DNA of 64,000 bases from Candidatus Gastranaerophilales bacterium. GTDB lineage: Bacteria > Cyanobacteriota > Vampirovibrionia > Gastranaerophilales > Gastranaerophilaceae. The stretch is taken from assembly GCA_947588745.1 (NCBI GenBank), contig CANPYW010000006.1, positions 1-64,000 of the forward strand, in the 5' to 3' direction. The notes under the pieces are model-generated. The model did no database searches. It had not been told where the DNA came from and worked only from the letters and a program-made list of their open reading frames with translations. Below, one piece after another: positions 50,575 to 59,799 of the stretch; positions within the stretch are counted from its first letter, which is position 1, and each line of letters starts with the position of its first letter. The position numbers and the translations under genes are program-made.

Positions 50575-51444
50575 ATGAATTTCCTGTTAGAAAAAGAATT
50601 TGAGAACAGCCCTAAAATATCTAAACCTGATTTTTCTACTCTGTCAGGACGTGAGCTGTTGGGTGTATATTTATATTCAAAATTTAAACAAATTTTAGAA
50701 TATGACAAGGAAAGCGAGACACCTGTTTTTCAAAGCATAAAAGCAGATTTTATGCCTAAATTTACAAAAAGATTAATCCACTATCCCGAAAAAAGAATAC
50801 TTATAGGAATCAGCGGAGAATCGGCAAGCGGGAAAACAACAATCTGCAACACAATAAAAAGCGTTACGGAGCTTTTAAACATGCCTGTCGAAATAATGAG
50901 TGCGGATAACTATTTTCGTGATATTTCGGCATTAATTAAAGAATACGGTTCTTTTGACAAATTATTGGCTTCGGGGTTTGACGTTGACTCTCCCGATAAT
51001 TTTGATATGGAACAATTATATACGGATTTGGAAATGTTATCGTCCGGTCTGGATGTAAAAATACCTCAATATCTTGTAAACGGAACAGGTATAGTAGTAC
51101 CGAAAGCGATACAAAAACGTTCCAAAAAAATCATAGTAGTAGAAGGTATGGCCACAATGCATGGTAAAGCCGCCGATTTATTCGATATCAAAATATATGT
51201 GGATATTGACCCCAAAATACAGGAAAAATGGTTTATTTACAGGGCAAAGACATCCAGAAATCAAAACGAAGAAAACGCAAGAAAACAATTAGCTTATGTT
51301 CGTGAGGCTTCAAAAAAATACATTCTTCCCAAAAAAGATAATTCGGATATTATAATTAACGGTGCGGTATCTCTTGACTATTTTAAAATTATTATTAATT
51401 ACATATACAAAATAACAAATAATTATTCGGGTGACCGTAAATAA
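50575..51444 (+). CDS. uridine kinase-like P-loop kinase
   Basis: 289 residues. An N-terminal helical extension (about 1-70) precedes ILIGISGESASGKTT, a P-loop at about 81-88, then MSADNYFRD (the substrate-binding D-N-Y of uridine kinases and phosphoribulokinases), SPDNFDME and the VVEGMATM Walker B-like strand. The family phosphorylates uridine/cytidine or ribulose-5-phosphate; the extension and altered lid (RAKTSRNQNEENARKQL) leave the substrate open. GGAG sits 13 bases before the ATG, a little far. A strong terminator follows. Confidence 0.8.
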   Translation: MNFLLEKEFENSPKISKPDFSTLSGRELLGVYLYSKFKQILEYDKESETPVFQSIKADFMPKFTKRLIHYPEKRILIGISGESASGKTTICNTIKSVTELLNMPVEIMSADNYFRDISALIKEYGSFDKLLASGFDVDSPDNFDMEQLYTDLEMLSSGLDVKIPQYLVNGTGIVVPKAIQKRSKKIIVVEGMATMHGKAADLFDIKIYVDIDPKIQEKWFIYRAKTSRNQNEENARKQLAYVREASKKYILPKKDNSDIIINGAVSLDYFKIIINYIYKITNNYSGDRK

Positions 51445-51455
51445 ATTAAAATAAG

Positions 51456-51483
51456 AGAAAAGCCCCTAAACAGGGGCTTTTTA
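51456..51483 (+). terminator. terminator after the uridine kinase-like gene
   Basis: AAAAGCCCCT/AGGGGCTTTT stem with a 4-nt loop and T5. Confidence 0.93.
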
Positions 51484-51591
51484 TATTATATGAAAAGAAG
51501 AATTAATTTGTATTGGTATAAAATTTCAAACAAAAAATTATTTGTTAAACACAAATATATTCTTTACAATTCTTTAAATTGAACAATTTTT

Positions 51592-52503
51592 CTAAAAATT
51601 ATTAAGATTTTTTAAAATTTTATCTTTGATTTTATCAACGGATAAAGACTGAATATCAAACCAATTAATATCTTTATTTGCATTAAACCAGCTTATTTGC
51701 CGTTTTGAATAACGACGTGTATTTTGTTTTAAAAGTGAAACAGCTTCATCAAGCGTCACTTCGCCGTTAAAATACGGGTAAAATTCCTGATAACCGATTG
51801 TATTAAGCAAAATTTTATTATTTTTATACTTGTTAAAGAGTTGTTCTGCTTCGGTCAAAAGCCCGGAACCCATCATTTTATCGACTCTTAAATTAAGCCT
51901 GTCATACAAAAAATCCCTGTCGGTTGCATTTAATCCGCACCAATACACATTATAAAAGGTATCTTTTTTCTTTTGAGCTTTACTCATCGGAATACCCGAT
52001 TTAATGCATACTTCAAGAGCCCTTATTATTTTAACTTTGTTATTATAATGGATTTTTTGAGCATATTCGCTGTCTTTTTCAATCAGCATATTATATAATT
52101 CTTCGGATGTTTTTTGTTCGAGTTTATTTCGCAATTCAATATCGGGAGGGATACGGGGCAAATCAAAGTCTTGAAGCAAAACTCTGTAATATAAACCGGT
52201 ACCGCCTGCCAGTACGGGTATTTTATTATTATCAATAATTTGTTTTATTTTCAGATTGGCATCGTCACAAAAATCGACAACCGTATAATTTTTTGTAACA
52301 TCGGTAACATCAATAAGATGATGCGGAATGTTTTCACGTTCTTTCAAATCGGGCTTAGCCGTACCGATATCAAGTTCTTTATATATCTGCCTCGAGTCAA
52401 CGGATATTATTTCGCCGTTAATTTCCTTGGCAATTTCAATCGCCAACTTGGTTTTGCCCGTCCCGCTCGGCCCCGTTACAGCTATTATTTTCGGATTTCT
52501 CAT
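51592..52503 (-). CDS. miaA: tRNA dimethylallyltransferase
   Basis: 303 residues. The P-loop VTGPSGTGKTKLA (about 9-21), VDSRQIYKELDIGTAKP, HHLIDV, AGGTGLYYR and NTIGYQEF are typical MiaA. It adds dimethylallyl to A37 of tRNAs reading codons that begin with U. No Shine-Dalgarno precedes the ATG, and the first 68 bases overlap the upstream membrane-protein gene in another frame, so translation probably depends on coupling to it. Confidence 0.97.
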   Translation of the reverse strand: MRNPKIIAVTGPSGTGKTKLAIEIAKEINGEIISVDSRQIYKELDIGTAKPDLKERENIPHHLIDVTDVTKNYTVVDFCDDANLKIKQIIDNNKIPVLAGGTGLYYRVLLQDFDLPRIPPDIELRNKLEQKTSEELYNMLIEKDSEYAQKIHYNNKVKIIRALEVCIKSGIPMSKAQKKKDTFYNVYWCGLNATDRDFLYDRLNLRVDKMMGSGLLTEAEQLFNKYKNNKILLNTIGYQEFYPYFNGEVTLDEAVSLLKQNTRRYSKRQISWFNANKDINWFDIQSLSVDKIKDKILKNLNNF

Positions 52504-53302
52504 AATAAAAACAGAATATCAAAAGCAAATAGTAATTTAAATATATTGTAAACAGTAATATAAGAATTACAAAAGAAATTATGCCGGAACTCAATATCGG
52601 AACAAGTAAATACCAAACAAGATATAAAAATCCCGTAAATAATATTAAAAATATTGCATTAAAAATATTTTTTAATAAAAACTTTAAAAATTTAAAAAAG
52701 ACAGTAAATTTATTTTCAAATATTAAAACGGCAAAGAACAAAATCACACCGAAATTCAAAAATGCATTTAATGTAACAACACTTAAAACCCATGCTGAAA
52801 AAGATATTTTATCGCTATCCGTAATTGTGTTAATAAACTGAATTAATTCTTTTTCCGAAGTCGGATTTTGCAACTCTGCCAATTGATAAATAAATTGAGG
52901 TATGCCTATATAATGTTTTAATCCTTTATACAGACAGTAATAAGAAACGGCATATAAACAGGTAATTAAGATAAGAGCCACCAAAACACGAATAAAATTA
53001 CAACCTACGCCTTCAAAAAATTTTTTAAAATTTTGAATTGATTTTATTGTAACGGTTTCTTTATCATCGGAGTCGGAATAATTTAAAATGCCTTCTTTAT
53101 TAATATAAAACCAACCTGATAAAAAAGCACAGGTAAGCAAAAAGACGGAAAGTGCCAACATATAATGTGCAATTGTAAAAGCTTTTACCCCGACAGTATA
53201 AGATAAAGCAGTTAAAATTATGAGCATAAACAGCATCGGAGGCTGTATAAAAATCATATTATTTTGTAAAATTTTAAAAGATTTTTTTATAATGTTAATC
53301 AT
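52436..53302 (-). CDS. polytopic membrane protein of unknown family
   Basis: 288 residues with about six membrane helices (for example LFMLIILTALSYTVGV, FIRVLVALILITCLYAVSYY, AFLNFGVILFFAVLIFENKF, FLILFTGFLYLVWYLLV) and a short soluble C terminus. It is similar in layout to glycerophosphoryl-diester-associated or YihY-like membrane families, but I cannot name one. Its last 23 codons run over the miaA start in a different frame; because both reading frames look intact, this is a true overlap unless a frameshift lies near 52500. Confidence 0.65.
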   Translation of the reverse strand: MINIIKKSFKILQNNMIFIQPPMLFMLIILTALSYTVGVKAFTIAHYMLALSVFLLTCAFLSGWFYINKEGILNYSDSDDKETVTIKSIQNFKKFFEGVGCNFIRVLVALILITCLYAVSYYCLYKGLKHYIGIPQFIYQLAELQNPTSEKELIQFINTITDSDKISFSAWVLSVVTLNAFLNFGVILFFAVLIFENKFTVFFKFLKFLLKNIFNAIFLILFTGFLYLVWYLLVPILSSGIISFVILILLFTIYLNYYLLLIFCFYYEKSENNSCNGAERDGQNQVGD

Positions 53303-53440
53303 TGAATAATTATAACATAATTTTTATAAATGTTTATTTTACCCGAAATGCTATATTTTTTACATTTATAAATAAATTTTAAAGTTTTTCAAAAAAATAT
53401 CGATAATATTAATAAATATCGTATTTTAAAAGGAATTGTT

Positions 53441-55975
53441 ATGACGGACGGAATTCATAATATTCAAGGCGGAAAAGGATTATGGAACCGGCAAAATATG
53501 GAAGCCTCAATTGAAAATGAAAATGACATAACACTTTTCAACTCAAATAATATAGAAAATGTGAATAATGACTTTGAATATTACGAAAATGAAAATGAGC
53601 CTGCGGAGGAGAATAACACACAAACAACAATTGATGAACAGGCAGAAGAATTGTATTCAATGCTTGGTGATATCAAAGAAAAGCAAGGTGTTGTAAGTTC
53701 CGTTTGGAATTCGTTAAAATCATTTGTCGGGGCGGGTACAAGCACTAAAAAATGCGAAAAGGCAATAGAAGATTTTAAATCGGGCAAATTGTCTTTTGAA
53801 GAAGCACAAAGTAAAATTTCGGAATTTGAATCTAAACAGGAAAGTTCCGTAAATATGTTTTCAAATATTGTAAGCGGTATCGCCGTAACCGCAGCAGTCG
53901 GTTCCGCAATAGCGACAGGCGGTCTGAGTTTAGCGGTGGTAGGCGGTTCTGCACTATTGGGTGGTGCAACAAAAGCAGGACTAAAATTTGCGGACAGAGC
54001 AACAAACAGAGTAAAAGGTGATGCTCTGAATAAGAAACAGCTTGCAAAAGACGGACTTTCGGGTGCTGTTGAAGGTGTTGCAACGGCAGTAACAATGGGT
54101 GTGGGAACTGCGGCAAAAACGGCGGGAACAGTTGCGGAAGCAGCAAGTTCAACGGCAAAAGCGACACTGGGTCAAACACTGAAAACAGGAATAAAAGAAG
54201 GAGCAAAAGCCGGCGGAATTGCAGGTGCCGTAACAGGTGCGGGAGAATATACGATTGATGCGGCACTTGAAGAAGATGTTGAATTTGATACGGGTGATAT
54301 GTTTGAAAATACGGCAAAAACCGCATTCGCAGGAGCAATTACGGGTGGAGTTATGGGCGGTATTACAAGCGGAATAGGCTATGCGAAATCAAATTTGACC
54401 GGCGAAAATAATTTACATAACGAAGCAGCAGATATAGAGGCAGAAACAAGACTTAAAAAGCCTGAAAATGGAGATGTAAAAGCCACAGCGGAAGAAATTT
54501 CCGCTAAACTTGACGATACAGCCGCCATGGGGAATAATACAGCAGACGTTTTGGAAGATGTAAAAACTTCTGCAGATGAAATTTCTGCTAAGTTTGACAA
54601 TACAGCCGCCATGGGGAATAATACAGCAGACGTTTTGGAAGATGTAAACGCCACAGCGGAAAAAGTTCAAACAAAAGATAACAATATCAGCGGAAATAAC
54701 GACGAAGCCGTAATAACCCCCAATGTTGAACAGGAGCTTAACGAAAACACTTTGGCTATTTCGGAACAAACCAAAGCACATATACATGAAGCAAAAGAAC
54801 AGGTCACCGATATATTTAAAGATGTAAAACAGGTTAAAGAGGGCGGTAAAATAACAGCAAGAGCAAAAACCGACAAATCAATCATGGCAAAACTCATCAA
54901 AAAGTTTAAAAATCATAAACTTAAATCAACGGATTATTATGATTCCGAAGCTGCAATTGCCGATGCTTACGGTTCTCGTGTTCAGCTCAGGAGTTTAACG
55001 CCCCAAGAATCAAAAAGCATAATTGATGACTGCCTTTACGGATATGATATAAATTATGATGATTTCATCAAATATATGCATGGTGAAACAACATCACTAA
55101 ACGCTTCTCAAATTGAAACTTTGGATGAAATAAGCGATACCGTTATTGATTTATTGAAAGAAAAACAAACACAAGACGCCGTTGACAGTCTGATAAAAGC
55201 AATAACCGACCCCGATAATCCGATATCAATAACGGAACTGAATAACTATGGAGATAATTTATCTTCATATTTTACAAATCGTCAGAACCAACAAATTGCG
55301 GATGCTTATGCAAAAGCAAACCCGGGTAAGAAGCTTGATATAGTAACAAAATTTGATGCCGATACAAAAGAATTTACATTCACACCACAATATGATTCGG
55401 AAACAGGTAATTTATTATGCTGTAACGATACACAAGGAAATATATTCATTCCCGATAAAGACGGAAATCTTGTATCACCTTCGGGAGATTTATACACTCC
55501 GGAGGGAAAACTAATACGAAAGAACGGGAAAAATGCCGTATTCACAAATAAAGGGGCTGAAAAAGATTCCGGTTATTCATCATCCCACCTTAATACCGTT
55601 CATAAATTTAAAGACGGAAGAACCGGATTGGGCGAACTTCAAATCAGAGGTACGGAAGTTAATGCATTTGCGGATGCAGAACATATTCCTTATGATATCA
55701 GGATGGGAAAAATTACCGAAACGGATGCGAAATACGCCGATGTTTGGAAAACAATAATCAGCATGGACGAAAACAGTTATAAACTGTATAATCAATATAT
55801 AAATGATACTTACAAGGCCTTAAGATTAAATGAACTCGGTATTCATACCGAACTTCCGACACTTGATAATATGAAATTTACTGCAGATATTCAATTCGGA
55901 GGTCATGACATAACCAAAGCGGTACAAAAACTCGATATGAACGGTTTAATAGAATTAAGTAAACGTCACGATTAA
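53441..55975 (+). CDS. large glycine-zipper protein with C-terminal RelA/SpoT-like synthetase domain
   Basis: 844 residues, no signal peptide, AAGGA site. Order: acidic N terminus (1-130), glycine-zipper hydrophobic segments (about 140-175, 205-270, 293-315), two near-identical 28-residue units (about 350-405), helical region, then a RelA/SpoT-like core. Synthetase motifs: ITARAKTDKSIMAKL (471-485; compare G-R-x-K-x-x-x-S-I-x-x-K), D508 with SR (compare D-L-x-x-I-R), GYSSSHL (711-717; compare GYxSxH) and GELQIRG with E732 (compare E-x-Q-I-R-T), then ADAEH. Asp and Glu of the pyrophosphate-transfer site are thus kept, while the R-F-K-D-Y segment is not evident. It could make a (p)ppGpp/ppApp-type nucleotide or pyrophosphorylate RNA; toxin, regulator or structural role are all possible. 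The gene at 56034 follows after 58 bases. Confidence 0.65.
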   Translation: MTDGIHNIQGGKGLWNRQNMEASIENENDITLFNSNNIENVNNDFEYYENENEPAEENNTQTTIDEQAEELYSMLGDIKEKQGVVSSVWNSLKSFVGAGTSTKKCEKAIEDFKSGKLSFEEAQSKISEFESKQESSVNMFSNIVSGIAVTAAVGSAIATGGLSLAVVGGSALLGGATKAGLKFADRATNRVKGDALNKKQLAKDGLSGAVEGVATAVTMGVGTAAKTAGTVAEAASSTAKATLGQTLKTGIKEGAKAGGIAGAVTGAGEYTIDAALEEDVEFDTGDMFENTAKTAFAGAITGGVMGGITSGIGYAKSNLTGENNLHNEAADIEAETRLKKPENGDVKATAEEISAKLDDTAAMGNNTADVLEDVKTSADEISAKFDNTAAMGNNTADVLEDVNATAEKVQTKDNNISGNNDEAVITPNVEQELNENTLAISEQTKAHIHEAKEQVTDIFKDVKQVKEGGKITARAKTDKSIMAKLIKKFKNHKLKSTDYYDSEAAIADAYGSRVQLRSLTPQESKSIIDDCLYGYDINYDDFIKYMHGETTSLNASQIETLDEISDTVIDLLKEKQTQDAVDSLIKAITDPDNPISITELNNYGDNLSSYFTNRQNQQIADAYAKANPGKKLDIVTKFDADTKEFTFTPQYDSETGNLLCCNDTQGNIFIPDKDGNLVSPSGDLYTPEGKLIRKNGKNAVFTNKGAEKDSGYSSSHLNTVHKFKDGRTGLGELQIRGTEVNAFADAEHIPYDIRMGKITETDAKYADVWKTIISMDENSYKLYNQYINDTYKALRLNELGIHTELPTLDNMKFTADIQFGGHDITKAVQKLDMNGLIELSKRHD

Positions 55976-56033
55976 AAGGCAATAAAAATTTTTCTCTGTG
56001 TTTATACAAATAAATAGGAGTTCAATAACAAGT

Positions 56034-56486
56034 ATGGTAAGATTAAATAATAACGGAGATAATAATTACAATAATTATGCAAACTCGCTCGGAAAATTGA
56101 ACAAAGGTGATATCGTAATGGAAAACAATGAACAGGTTTTCAAAAAAATCGTAAATACAAGTAATGAAATGCTTGCAAATCTGGCAGAACGCCTGGTTCC
56201 CGAAAACGGTAAATTTAATTCTGTAGCAATCGATTATAAGCTTCCGAAATCAAATAACATGGCAAAAGTTATGATTGAATGCGATTTGGAAGACCCTAAA
56301 ACACAAAGAAGAATTTCAGTAGGAGTTCACCACAAAGACAGGGACAGGCTCATATCCAATTACATCTGCAAAGGTACGAAAAAAGAAGTATTGGATTATC
56401 TGAAAGCGGAAGAAAATAAACAAACCTTTTTCGATACGATAAATGAACTTTCAGCTAAAACGAACGAATATTACGATAATATATAA
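56034..56486 (+). CDS. small partner of the RelA/SpoT-domain protein
   Basis: 150 residues from the ATG at 56034; a shorter start at 56118 has a good AAGGTG site and would give 122 residues, and a GTG at 55998 would give 162. The first 40 residues are Asn-rich and low-complexity; the rest has mixed strands and helices (FNSVAIDYKLPKSNNMAKVMIECDLED; RRISVGVHHKDRDRLISNYICKGTKKEVLDYL). No known domain is seen. Its position after the RelA/SpoT-domain gene, with a shared terminator, suggests a binding partner, such as an antidote or chaperone; that is inference from position only. Confidence 0.6.
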   Translation: MVRLNNNGDNNYNNYANSLGKLNKGDIVMENNEQVFKKIVNTSNEMLANLAERLVPENGKFNSVAIDYKLPKSNNMAKVMIECDLEDPKTQRRISVGVHHKDRDRLISNYICKGTKKEVLDYLKAEENKQTFFDTINELSAKTNEYYDNI

Positions 56487-56502
56487 TAAAAATTTTTTAA
56501 TC

Positions 56503-56535
56503 CGAAAGCAGGGAAATTTATATCCCTGCTTTTTA
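56503..56535 (+). terminator. terminator after the 53441-56486 pair
   Basis: AAAGCAGGGA/TCCCTGCTTT stem, 8-nt loop, T-rich tail. Confidence 0.9.
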
Positions 56536-56610
56536 TATTGTTACATCTTGTAAAAACGAATTAAAGCATATAAAATAAAATGGTAGGTAGTTTTTAAGGA
56601 TATGTGAATT

Positions 56611-58527
56611 ATGACTTATTGCGATGAACAAAAAACATCACCATTTTTAAATGTTGAGGCTAAAAATATCATTAAGGAAGCTTTAAATGTATTAGGGAAA
56701 AAACACTTTGCATTTATTTCGCATGCCAACAGTTTTCCCGCAGAAAACGGTAAAAATACGGGGTTCGGAACATCAAACAGCAATGCCGCAAAAAATTTAA
56801 TCGATTATCTTTCGGGAATTTTCACCGATATACAGTTAGGGCCGTCGGGTAAAACAAAATCCATTGATGCTTCACCGTACACAGGCACAATTTTTTCAAA
56901 TAATCCTTTATTCATTGACTTGGAGCAATTAACAACGGATGAATGGCACAATATTCTTTCTTATGAAACATATAACAAAATAACTCAAAATAATCCGAAC
57001 AAAGATACAAACAGAACAGCATATTCATATATCTTTAATGCACAGGAAGAAGCACTTAAAGAAGCATTTGAGAATTTTAAGAAAGCGGATTGCCCGCAAT
57101 TAAAATCAAAATTCGAAACATATAAGCAGGAAAATCAATTTTGGCTTGAAAAAGATTCTTTATATGAAGCATTGACCGTTGAACATAAAAACGATTACTG
57201 GCCGATGTGGAAATCGGAAACAGATAAGTCACTGTATAATCCTCAAACGGAAGAACAAAAAGCAGAATATGCAAACAGAATTAACGAATTAAAATCAAAA
57301 TATGCCGATGTAATCGAGTTTTATTCGTTCTGTCAGTTCGTAATATCAGAACAGAACACAAAAACAAGAGAATATGCCCAATCAAAAGGAATGAAAATGA
57401 TTGCGGACAGGCAAGTAGCATTTTCCGATCGTGATAACTGGGCATATCAGTCATATTTCTTAAAAGGATGGTATTTGGGCTGCCCTCCGGATTATTTTTC
57501 AAAAGACGGTCAAATGTGGGGTTTCCCCGTTATGGATCCCGAAAAACTGTTCAATAAAGACGGTTCTTTGGGTGAGGGCGGCTTACTGATGAAAGAACTT
57601 TATAAAAAAATGTTCAAAGAAAATCCGGGCGGTGTGCGAATTGACCACATGGTAGGTTTAATTGACCCCTGGGTATATGTTGCGGGTAAAAAACCGAAAA
57701 TAGAAGAAGGTGCGGGAAGATTATATTCTTCACCCGAACATCCTGTCTTATCAAAATATGCCATAGCAACTACGGATGACTTAAATGACGAAGTTGAGGC
57801 CGATAAAGAAGAACGTATACTAAAACTTACAAAAGAACAGATAAAAAGATACGGAGCCTTGGTTGAAAAAATTGTTATAGCTGCAGCTCAAGAGGTCGGG
57901 CTTGATAAAGACTCAATTGTATGCGAGGACTTAGGCACTTTAACTTATCCCGTTGTAAGCGTTATGAAAGAATACGATTTACAGGGCATGAAGTTAATTC
58001 AGTTTGTAGTACCCGAAAAACCCGAACATCCCTACAGATGTAAAAATATTACACCGAGAAGCTGGGCAATGGTTGGTACTCATGACAACGAGCCTATTGC
58101 AATGTGGGCCGATTCAACCGTATTTAGTGAAGCGGGATATTTAAACGGTAAAAATCTCGCCGAAGATTTATACCCCGATGCAACGGATGAAGAAAGAGAA
58201 GAAATAGCCGTCAGAATATCAAAAGATGCAAAATTCTTAACTCAAAATAAATTTGTAGAATTGTTTGCGTGCAAGGCGGAAAATATTCAAATATTCTTTA
58301 CAGATTTATTCGGATTATATGAAGTATATAACCGCCCCGGAACATCAGGCGATTCAAATTGGTCATTGAGAATACCCGACAATTATGAAGAAGTATATTG
58401 CAATAACCTGAAAGAAGGTAAAGCTTTAAACTTACCGTACATTTTAAAACTGGCTATTGAGGCAAGAGGTCATGAGTTTGCTGCCGACCACAGGGAAACA
58501 ATAATGAAATTGGAAAGCATAATGTAA
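56611..58527 (+). CDS. malQ: 4-alpha-glucanotransferase (GH77)
   Basis: 638 residues. The GH77 pattern is clear: IQLGPSGKTKS and DASPYTGTIFSNNPLFID (about 74-103), the nucleophile D345 in GGVRIDHMVGLIDPW, acid/base E439 in VCEDLGTLT, and the transition-state Asp in THDNEPIAMW (H491, D492). It moves maltodextrin segments between glucans and works with phosphorylase and phosphoglucomutase on glycogen or starch. It is longer than many MalQ proteins (about 500) because of a helical insert near residues 110-240. AAGGAT precedes the ATG. Confidence 0.95.
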   Translation: MTYCDEQKTSPFLNVEAKNIIKEALNVLGKKHFAFISHANSFPAENGKNTGFGTSNSNAAKNLIDYLSGIFTDIQLGPSGKTKSIDASPYTGTIFSNNPLFIDLEQLTTDEWHNILSYETYNKITQNNPNKDTNRTAYSYIFNAQEEALKEAFENFKKADCPQLKSKFETYKQENQFWLEKDSLYEALTVEHKNDYWPMWKSETDKSLYNPQTEEQKAEYANRINELKSKYADVIEFYSFCQFVISEQNTKTREYAQSKGMKMIADRQVAFSDRDNWAYQSYFLKGWYLGCPPDYFSKDGQMWGFPVMDPEKLFNKDGSLGEGGLLMKELYKKMFKENPGGVRIDHMVGLIDPWVYVAGKKPKIEEGAGRLYSSPEHPVLSKYAIATTDDLNDEVEADKEERILKLTKEQIKRYGALVEKIVIAAAQEVGLDKDSIVCEDLGTLTYPVVSVMKEYDLQGMKLIQFVVPEKPEHPYRCKNITPRSWAMVGTHDNEPIAMWADSTVFSEAGYLNGKNLAEDLYPDATDEEREEIAVRISKDAKFLTQNKFVELFACKAENIQIFFTDLFGLYEVYNRPGTSGDSNWSLRIPDNYEEVYCNNLKEGKALNLPYILKLAIEARGHEFAADHRETIMKLESIM

Positions 58528-58535
58528 AAGTTTAA

Positions 58536-58563
58536 GAGGGAAGCTTCTAAAACGGCTTCCCTC
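58536..58563 (+). terminator. hairpin between malQ and queD
   Basis: GAGGGAAGC/GCTTCCCTC stem around a 10-nt loop. No T-run follows, so it may be a processing or attenuating hairpin rather than a full terminator. Confidence 0.45.
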
Positions 58564-58581
58564 CTTTCGGGAGATTGTATA

Positions 58582-58944
58582 ATGTACGAATTAAAAGTTG
58601 AAAGTTATTTTTCCGCAGCACATCACCTGCTGAATTATAACGGAGAATGCGAAAATCAACACGGGCATAACTGGAAAGTTGAAGCATATATAAAGGGCGA
58701 TAAACTTGATAAATCAAATCTTTTGGTTGATTTCAAAGTATTAAAAAAAGAGCTTAACGCAATTTTAAAAATGCTTGACCATAAAGACATAAATAATTTG
58801 GAAGAATTTCAAAATATCAGTCCGTCGAGCGAAATTATTTCAAAATTTATTTATGATAAACTAAAACAAGTAATACCGAATGTATCCAAAATTTCGGTGT
58901 GGGAAACACAAAATTCGTGTGCAAGTTATTTTGAGGAAGAATAA
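58582..58944 (+). CDS. queD: 6-pyruvoyltetrahydropterin synthase/QueD-family protein
   Basis: 120 residues. ESYFSAAHHL carries one zinc His, and GECENQHGHNWKVEAY has the catalytic Cys with the H-G-H zinc pair; LVDFKVLKK, LDHKDINN (with the His-Asp) and ISVWETQNSCASY complete the fold. QueD makes 6-carboxy-tetrahydropterin for queuosine; the biopterin enzyme is a close relative, so the reaction is probable, not certain. GGGAGA lies before the ATG. Its stop overlaps the next start (TAATG). Confidence 0.9.
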   Translation: MYELKVESYFSAAHHLLNYNGECENQHGHNWKVEAYIKGDKLDKSNLLVDFKVLKKELNAILKMLDHKDINNLEEFQNISPSSEIISKFIYDKLKQVIPNVSKISVWETQNSCASYFEEE

Positions 58945-59798
58945 TGCATATAATACAAGCAATAATAATGGGAATTGTACAGGGTTTGAGCGAGTTTTTA
59001 CCCGTATCAAGTTCGGGACATCTTGTGATTGCCTCAAACTTATATAAAGTATTCAGTGCAAACGAGCTTCAAGCACAGTCATCCCAAGAAGTATTTCTTG
59101 ATATAATGCTTCATTTAGGTACTTTAATAGCGGTTTTAATATATTTCAGGGAAGATGTTTTTCAAATAATAAAAGCCTTATTCAATGCGGTTAAAACAAG
59201 AAATTTTTCCGATAATAATGCAAAAATGGGTATTTATATAACTATAGGAACAATAATTACAATAGGAGTTGCTTTGCCGATTTCGGATATTGCGGAAAAA
59301 TTACTTTTTAACCCGATAGCAGTCGGATTTCTGTTAATCGGAACAGGGGTTTTACTTTGTTTAAGTGAATTCTATTCTAAAAGGTTACCCGAAAAACAGG
59401 ATAATATCGATTTAAAAACCTCAATTATAATGGGAATAGCACAAGGATTAGCGGCTTTTCCGGGATTTTCCCGTTCGGGGTTAACGATATCATCCGCACT
59501 GTTTAATAAGAAATCAAGAGTTGCGGCTGCAAGATACTCGTTTCTTTTAAGTATTCCCATAATTTTGGGAGCTTCAATGGTTTATCCTCTTTTTAAACTT
59601 GATTTAAAAGAAACGCTTACTTTTAATTGGACGGCAATTATACTCGGAACAATTGTATCGGGTGTTGTGGGCTATTTGTGCATTAAATATTTTCTTCAAT
59701 TTGTAGGTAAATACTCATTATCATTTTTCGGGTATTACTGTTTAATAACGGGGGCTTTAACATCGGCATTTTTCTTATTTATATCTGTGGGGTTATGA
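58944..59798 (+). CDS. uppP: undecaprenyl-diphosphatase
   Basis: 284 residues, seven to eight membrane helices. GIVQGLSEFLPVSSSGHLVI (about 12-31) and GIAQGLAAFPGFSRSGLTISSAL (about 165-187) hold the two conserved active-site regions (E in the first; S-R-S-G in the second). It recycles undecaprenyl diphosphate for wall and glycan synthesis. The start overlaps the queD stop by one base, and the nucleoside phosphorylase gene follows after one base, so three genes form one operon. Confidence 0.95.
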   Translation: MHIIQAIIMGIVQGLSEFLPVSSSGHLVIASNLYKVFSANELQAQSSQEVFLDIMLHLGTLIAVLIYFREDVFQIIKALFNAVKTRNFSDNNAKMGIYITIGTIITIGVALPISDIAEKLLFNPIAVGFLLIGTGVLLCLSEFYSKRLPEKQDNIDLKTSIIMGIAQGLAAFPGFSRSGLTISSALFNKKSRVAAARYSFLLSIPIILGASMVYPLFKLDLKETLTFNWTAIILGTIVSGVVGYLCIKYFLQFVGKYSLSFFGYYCLITGALTSAFFLFISVGL

Positions 59799-59799
59799 T

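Noticed and set aside
54379-54900. Minus-strand frames over the duplicated unit of the 53441 gene
   Set aside because: Ser/Ala-rich translation caused by the repeats, no support for expression.
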